NCBI GenBank assembly: GCA_016210115.1
Contig: JACQUW010000269.1
Coordinates: forward strand, 1-35,361
DNA: 35,361 bases
Source: Deltaproteobacteria bacterium
GTDB lineage: Bacteria > Desulfobacterota > Binatia > UBA9968
Direction of reading: 5' to 3'
The notes under the pieces were generated by a model. The model ran no database searches. It was not told the DNA's origin and was given only the letters and a program-made list of their open reading frames with translations. Made by a program: the position numbers and the translations under genes. Below, in pieces: positions 32,557-35,361 of the stretch. The stretch's first letter is position 1. Every line of letters begins with the position of its first letter.

Positions 32557-33921
32557 TTACTTTCTCAAACCCCGCTTCTTGGCAGTGGCGTGGTTAGTCG
32601 TTGTGGTTGGAGTGGGCGCAGCCAGCTCGTTCGTGTAATTTGATTCGAAGGCACCTAGGTCAGGGGCGAGCCCGCTGAAGGGAAAACCGATATAGGTGCC
32701 TTCATCGATAGCCGGGCTTGCTGCGTTCAAAGTAAAATCGGACTCCAAAAACGGGTCCCGATCATTGAGGCTTTGCCCTCCCTGACCGCTCCTAGACCGA
32801 TAATCCTCATAGGTTCGGTAATAACCGGTCCCGAAAACATACCAGCCCGAGCCATAAAAGAGGTTATTGTCCTCCTCATATCCCTCGGTGGAGTTTTCCA
32901 CGCCCAGAATCACATTGGTGAAGTTTCCTTCAACAATGTTGTTCTTGACTTTGATGTTCTTGGCGCCGCCGGTTGCATAAAGGGCATCTCTGGCGGAACC
33001 GTTGCTGATAGTGTTGCTGTAAATATAAACCGTGTCCGGTTTACCACCCGATCCCTCCCCCCAAATACGAATCCCTCCTCTCCTGTTCTCATTGATGAGA
33101 TTCTTGGTGATAGACGTTCGGTTGGCGGAGCCGGGGGCATCGACCCAAATGGCAATTCCATATTCCCCGTTCTGCCAGATCCTGTTTTCACTTATGACAT
33201 TTCCGTTGCCTTGCATCCGGACTCCCTGGCGCGCATTGGAATAGACACGATTATTTCTTACTGAATTGCCATCTCCAAAAACATAGATACCGTGGCCAGG
33301 GGCCATCCCAATAAAACTATATCCGTTATGGGAAACATCGTTATCGGACACGAGGTTATTACGGCCACCGATGTAAATGCCATTATAGCCGTCAATACCG
33401 CAATTCTGGACAGTATTGCCCTCAATAATAATGTGGTCGGAGCCTCGGTCTGGCACATCCTTGTGGTCATGAATATGGATGCAAGAACGCTTCGAATTCT
33501 TGATTGCAAAACCCTTGATCTTAACGTAAGAAACACCGTAAAGAATAAATCCTTGTGCGAGCCCTGAAGCATCAACGATGACCTGCTCTCCGCCGTAGTT
33601 TTGAAATGTGATATAGGCGCTGGAAGTGCCGGAATACGAGGGAATGATTCTTTCTCTATAGGTGCCAGCCCGGACGAAAACCGTGTCTCCAGCTTTGGCC
33701 ACTTTGGCAGCCTTGCTGATGGTCAAAAAAGGCCGGTCCAGAGTGCCTGGATTGGTATCTTGACCGTTCTTCGCTACGTAATAGTTTGAAGCATAGGACA
33801 GGCTTACACAGCCCAGCCCGAGCAAAAACACTAGAGTTAATATTGGGCAACCGCCAAACCATTGATGAAAAGCGGGCCCGGCTGATTTTTTGAGCCTCTT
33901 CACTAAAATCCGCTTCATCAT
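32557..33921 (-). CDS. Secreted right-handed beta-helix protein, possible polysaccharide lyase or epimerase
   Basis: This 454-residue protein has a signal peptide (about residues 25-44, cleavage likely after SYA). The mature protein begins YYVAKNGQDTNPGT ... RPFLTISKAAKVAKAGDTVFVRAG, which is the DUF1565-type start of parallel beta-helix proteins. PbH1-like turns follow (NNLVSDNDVSHNGYS, NGNVISENRIWQNGEYGIAI, and similar). The fold is shared by pectate/alginate lyases and mannuronan C5-epimerases, but the catalytic residues cannot be assigned. The C-terminus is Thr/Pro-rich and basic. It converges on the exopolysaccharide operon, with 44 bases between the 3' ends, and may trim or modify the exported polymer. 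The ribosome binding site is poor; ATG 33921 or 33918 are both possible starts. Confidence 0.85.
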   Translation of the reverse strand: MMKRILVKRLKKSAGPAFHQWFGGCPILTLVFLLGLGCVSLSYASNYYVAKNGQDTNPGTLDRPFLTISKAAKVAKAGDTVFVRAGTYRERIIPSYSGTSSAYITFQNYGGEQVIVDASGLAQGFILYGVSYVKIKGFAIKNSKRSCIHIHDHKDVPDRGSDHIIIEGNTVQNCGIDGYNGIYIGGRNNLVSDNDVSHNGYSFIGMAPGHGIYVFGDGNSVRNNRVYSNARQGVRMQGNGNVISENRIWQNGEYGIAIWVDAPGSANRTSITKNLINENRRGGIRIWGEGSGGKPDTVYIYSNTISNGSARDALYATGGAKNIKVKNNIVEGNFTNVILGVENSTEGYEEDNNLFYGSGWYVFGTGYYRTYEDYRSRSGQGGQSLNDRDPFLESDFTLNAASPAIDEGTYIGFPFSGLAPDLGAFESNYTNELAAPTPTTTTNHATAKKRGLRK

Positions 33922-34394
33922 ACTGGGAAAGGATAAGTTTTAAGAAGTTGTCCTCTATCGTATCGAGTTGAACTTATGTTCTTAGACGTCGTTGACGCAA
34001 TGACTATGCCAGTTGAAGAATGGTTCCTGAAAATTCGCTTGCAAAAACGATGACGTACCTGCTGAACTTTTAACGAAAACTCCATTCTTTTGTTCAATAC
34101 ATCTGTATGGCGGCGAGTCTAATTAATAAGTATTCAGGTTAAGGTTGTAGGATTCATTTTTCGCCTCGTAACAATTTTTGTCACCGACCGCGCGCACAGC
34201 TCTCTTGATTTTCCATGGGCTGGATCAATCCGCTTGACCTGTCAACGACTTTCAGGTTCTCAAGTATGCGATTGATTCGCAGATCTCTTCGGGTTTTGAG
34301 GATTTTCTAAAGGGATGTTCGCGATCTTCTAGGCTCGACTACACATATTGCCCGCCGTACGCCGGTTGGGAATCCAGTGCTGGCGTCGAATCTC
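33922..34394. other. 473-base intergenic region, no gene supported
   Basis: This AT-richer stretch lies between the 5' end of the beta-helix gene and the 3' end of tenA. I see no gene or RNA in it. Small symmetrical elements are present: TTGAC-CT-GTCAA (34234-34245), TGCGA-N5-TCGCA (34267-34281) and a longer inverted repeat at 34359-34386. It presumably carries the promoter of the leftward beta-helix gene, but I could not identify convincing boxes. Confidence 0.5.
34359..34386 (-). terminator. Possible hairpin downstream of tenA
   Basis: ACGCCGG (34359-34365) and CTGGCGT (34380-34386) pair over 7 bases with one wobble around a 14-base loop, starting 8 bases after the tenA stop on the minus strand. 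No T-run follows, so termination is only a possibility. Confidence 0.3.
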
Positions 34395-35066
34395 TCACAA
34401 CGGCCACTTTTCCTGTCGGTAGGCTTGATCCCAGAAGAGAAACTCGTAGCGGCTGCTGAGGAGGAAGTGCGAGCGCATGAGCATTCTCTCTTCGGGTTTG
34501 GCGCCCGCCCCCAGATGATTCATCAATCGAATCTGTTCATGCACCGGCTTCAAATATTCCTCCGCGGCATAAGTCTCGATCCACTGACGGTAAATTTTTG
34601 GCTCTTTTGGACGATTCCTATATAATTTTCTCCCGACCTCGCTGTAGATCCAGTAACAGGGCAGTACCGCAGCGACAAGTTCACCAAGGCTACCGCTTCG
34701 CGCCACCGCCTGCAAATGTTTGGTGTAGGCTTCGGTAACAGGTCCCTTAGGAGTCTGGTCGAGCTGTGTTGGAGAAAGCCCCAGGCTCTTGCCGAAAGCT
34801 GTGTGAAAGCTTCTTTCTACCTCTACGGCAATAAGCGCGTGCCGGGCAAAGATCTCGAGCGTCCTCAGGTCCAACGACTTGGCCCCACCCATACAGAGCA
34901 CTTGAGCGAAATCCAACAGGTATAGATAGTCCTGGCAAATAAAATACGTGAAGCGGTCCATAGCAAGTGTCCCGAAACCGAGTTCCTGGAGAAAGGGATG
35001 ATCGTGAATGGCGCCCCAAATCTTGTCCGCGGCGCGCCTGAGTTCCCGGCTAAAAGGCGTGGTCAT
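34395..35066 (-). CDS. tenA: TenA family thiaminase II / aminopyrimidine aminohydrolase
   Basis: This 223-residue TenA protein hydrolyses thiamine or, physiologically, the aminopyrimidine breakdown product to salvage the pyrimidine half of vitamin B1 in the cytoplasm. Family residues are in place: Asp46 (ICQDYLYL), Tyr114 (TEAYTKHL), the catalytic Cys137 (LPCYWIYSEVG) and Glu208 (SRYEFLFWDQAY). Length and all-helical composition fit the family. GTAGGGA lies just before the ATG at 35066. No other thiamine genes are adjacent and no TPP riboswitch was recognised upstream. It is transcribed divergently from the [2Fe-2S] subunit gene. Confidence 0.92.
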   Translation of the reverse strand: MTTPFSRELRRAADKIWGAIHDHPFLQELGFGTLAMDRFTYFICQDYLYLLDFAQVLCMGGAKSLDLRTLEIFARHALIAVEVERSFHTAFGKSLGLSPTQLDQTPKGPVTEAYTKHLQAVARSGSLGELVAAVLPCYWIYSEVGRKLYRNRPKEPKIYRQWIETYAAEEYLKPVHEQIRLMNHLGAGAKPEERMLMRSHFLLSSRYEFLFWDQAYRQEKWPL

Positions 35067-35080
35067 ATTCCCTACTAGTC

Positions 35081-35109
35081 TTGCAGTTTTGCAAATTTCT
35101 TTCTATAAC
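35081..35109 (+). promoter_or_regulatory. Candidate sigma-70 promoter for the [2Fe-2S] subunit gene
   Basis: TTGCAG (35081-35086) and TATAAC (35104-35109) are separated by 17 bases. The -10 box matches consensus at 5 of 6 positions, the -35 box at 3 of 6. A transcript would start near 35116, about 60 bases before the ATG at 35178. Confidence 0.45.
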
Positions 35110-35177
35110 ATAGCCCCGACCGGCTGTCATTCTGCGTATTAGTTTAACGTACGCAACTCGGACAGAAAGGAAGTTCC

Positions 35178-35361
35178 ATGACGAAGAAGATTCGAATGCG
35201 CGTTAACGGCAAAAAGGTCGAGGTCGAGGTTTCGACGCAACGCCTTTTGATAGACTGCTTGCGGTATGATCTGGGGCTCACGGGCACCAAAGAGGGGTGC
35301 AGTGTAGGCGTCTGCGGCGCCTGCACCGTCTTGATGGACGGGGCAATGGTGAGTTCGTGCC
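35178..35361 (+). CDS. [2Fe-2S] small subunit of a xanthine dehydrogenase/CO dehydrogenase-type molybdenum hydroxylase, 3' end missing
   Basis: The first 61 residues of a plant-type ferredoxin-like subunit are visible. IRMRVNGKKVEVEV is the opening beta-hairpin, LRYDLGLTGTKEGC leads to the cluster loop, and CSVGVCGACTV with Cys41, Cys46 and Cys49, plus Cys61, binds the first [2Fe-2S] cluster. Family members have about 150-170 residues with a second C-terminal cluster, which lies beyond the window. AAGGA sits about 7 bases before the ATG at 35178. The large molybdopterin subunit and the FAD subunit should follow downstream. The substrate is unknown. Confidence 0.93.
   Translation, partial: MTKKIRMRVNGKKVEVEVSTQRLLIDCLRYDLGLTGTKEGCSVGVCGACTVLMDGAMVSSC

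Noticed and set aside
34355-34385. GGTTGGGAATCC resembling a tRNA T-arm
   Set aside because: No acceptor stem, anticodon arm or CCA-type end surrounds it, and the loop does not match GGTTCGANTCC.

Overview
The window is a stretch of high-GC (by eye), gene-dense bacterial chromosome from a Gram-negative organism: it carries a TonB-dependent outer-membrane receptor, a Wza-type export lipoprotein and several lipobox proteins. No rRNA, tRNA, CRISPR array, transposase or phage gene was seen. A molybdopterin enzyme, an arylmalonate-decarboxylase-like protein, a double cupin and a xanthine-dehydrogenase-type [2Fe-2S] subunit together recall uncultured soil or subsurface lineages (Rokubacteria/Methylomirabilota, Binatia, Tectomicrobia or deltaproteobacteria). 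That placement is an inference from gene content only.

Layout. (1) 1-4266: the 3' part of a molybdopterin oxidoreductase (+) converges on a two-gene minus-strand unit, a double cupin followed by an Asp/Glu-racemase-superfamily enzyme with the AMDase active-site pattern. (2) 4467-5519 (-): a lipoprotein cytochrome c overlapping a SCO1/SenC copper chaperone whose C-terminus is displaced by an apparent one-base frameshift. (3) 5675-13254 (+): nikR, a His-rich MFS transporter, a TonB-dependent receptor, TonB and a ZnuABC-type ABC transporter. This is a near-complete route for a metal from outside the outer membrane to the cytoplasm next to a nickel-sensing repressor. (4) 13377-15701 (+): a His-rich secreted protein, an NTF2-like/Cox11-like fusion and a VKOR-thioredoxin fusion, all suggestive of envelope metal or thiol maturation. 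(5) 16175-32512 (+): thirteen tightly packed genes, many overlapping by 4 bases, encoding a Wzx/Wzy-type exopolysaccharide pathway. They are preceded by a 473-base leader region with a good sigma-54 promoter candidate. (6) 32557-33921 (-): a secreted beta-helix protein that may modify the polymer. (7) 34395-35361: TenA (-) and, divergently, the start of a [2Fe-2S] subunit gene cut by the window end.

How the genes work together. In the polysaccharide locus a single protein joins a sugar-nucleotidyltransferase/left-handed-beta-helix domain to a polyprenyl-phosphate sugar-1-phosphate transferase that starts the lipid-linked repeat. Two GT4, one GT26 and one GT2 enzyme extend it, Wzx flips it, Wzy polymerises it, and the Wzz/GumC-like protein with its CpsD-like partner and Wza control chain length and export. 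An asparagine-synthetase-like protein without the glutaminase cysteine and an unclassified 605-residue protein probably decorate or trim the polymer. The most unusual elements are the nucleotidyltransferase/transferase fusion with a degenerate nucleotide-binding signature, the Cox11-like protein that has lost one copper-binding cysteine, the NikR-linked TonB/ZnuABC import locus with a candidate operator, and the SCO1 frameshift.
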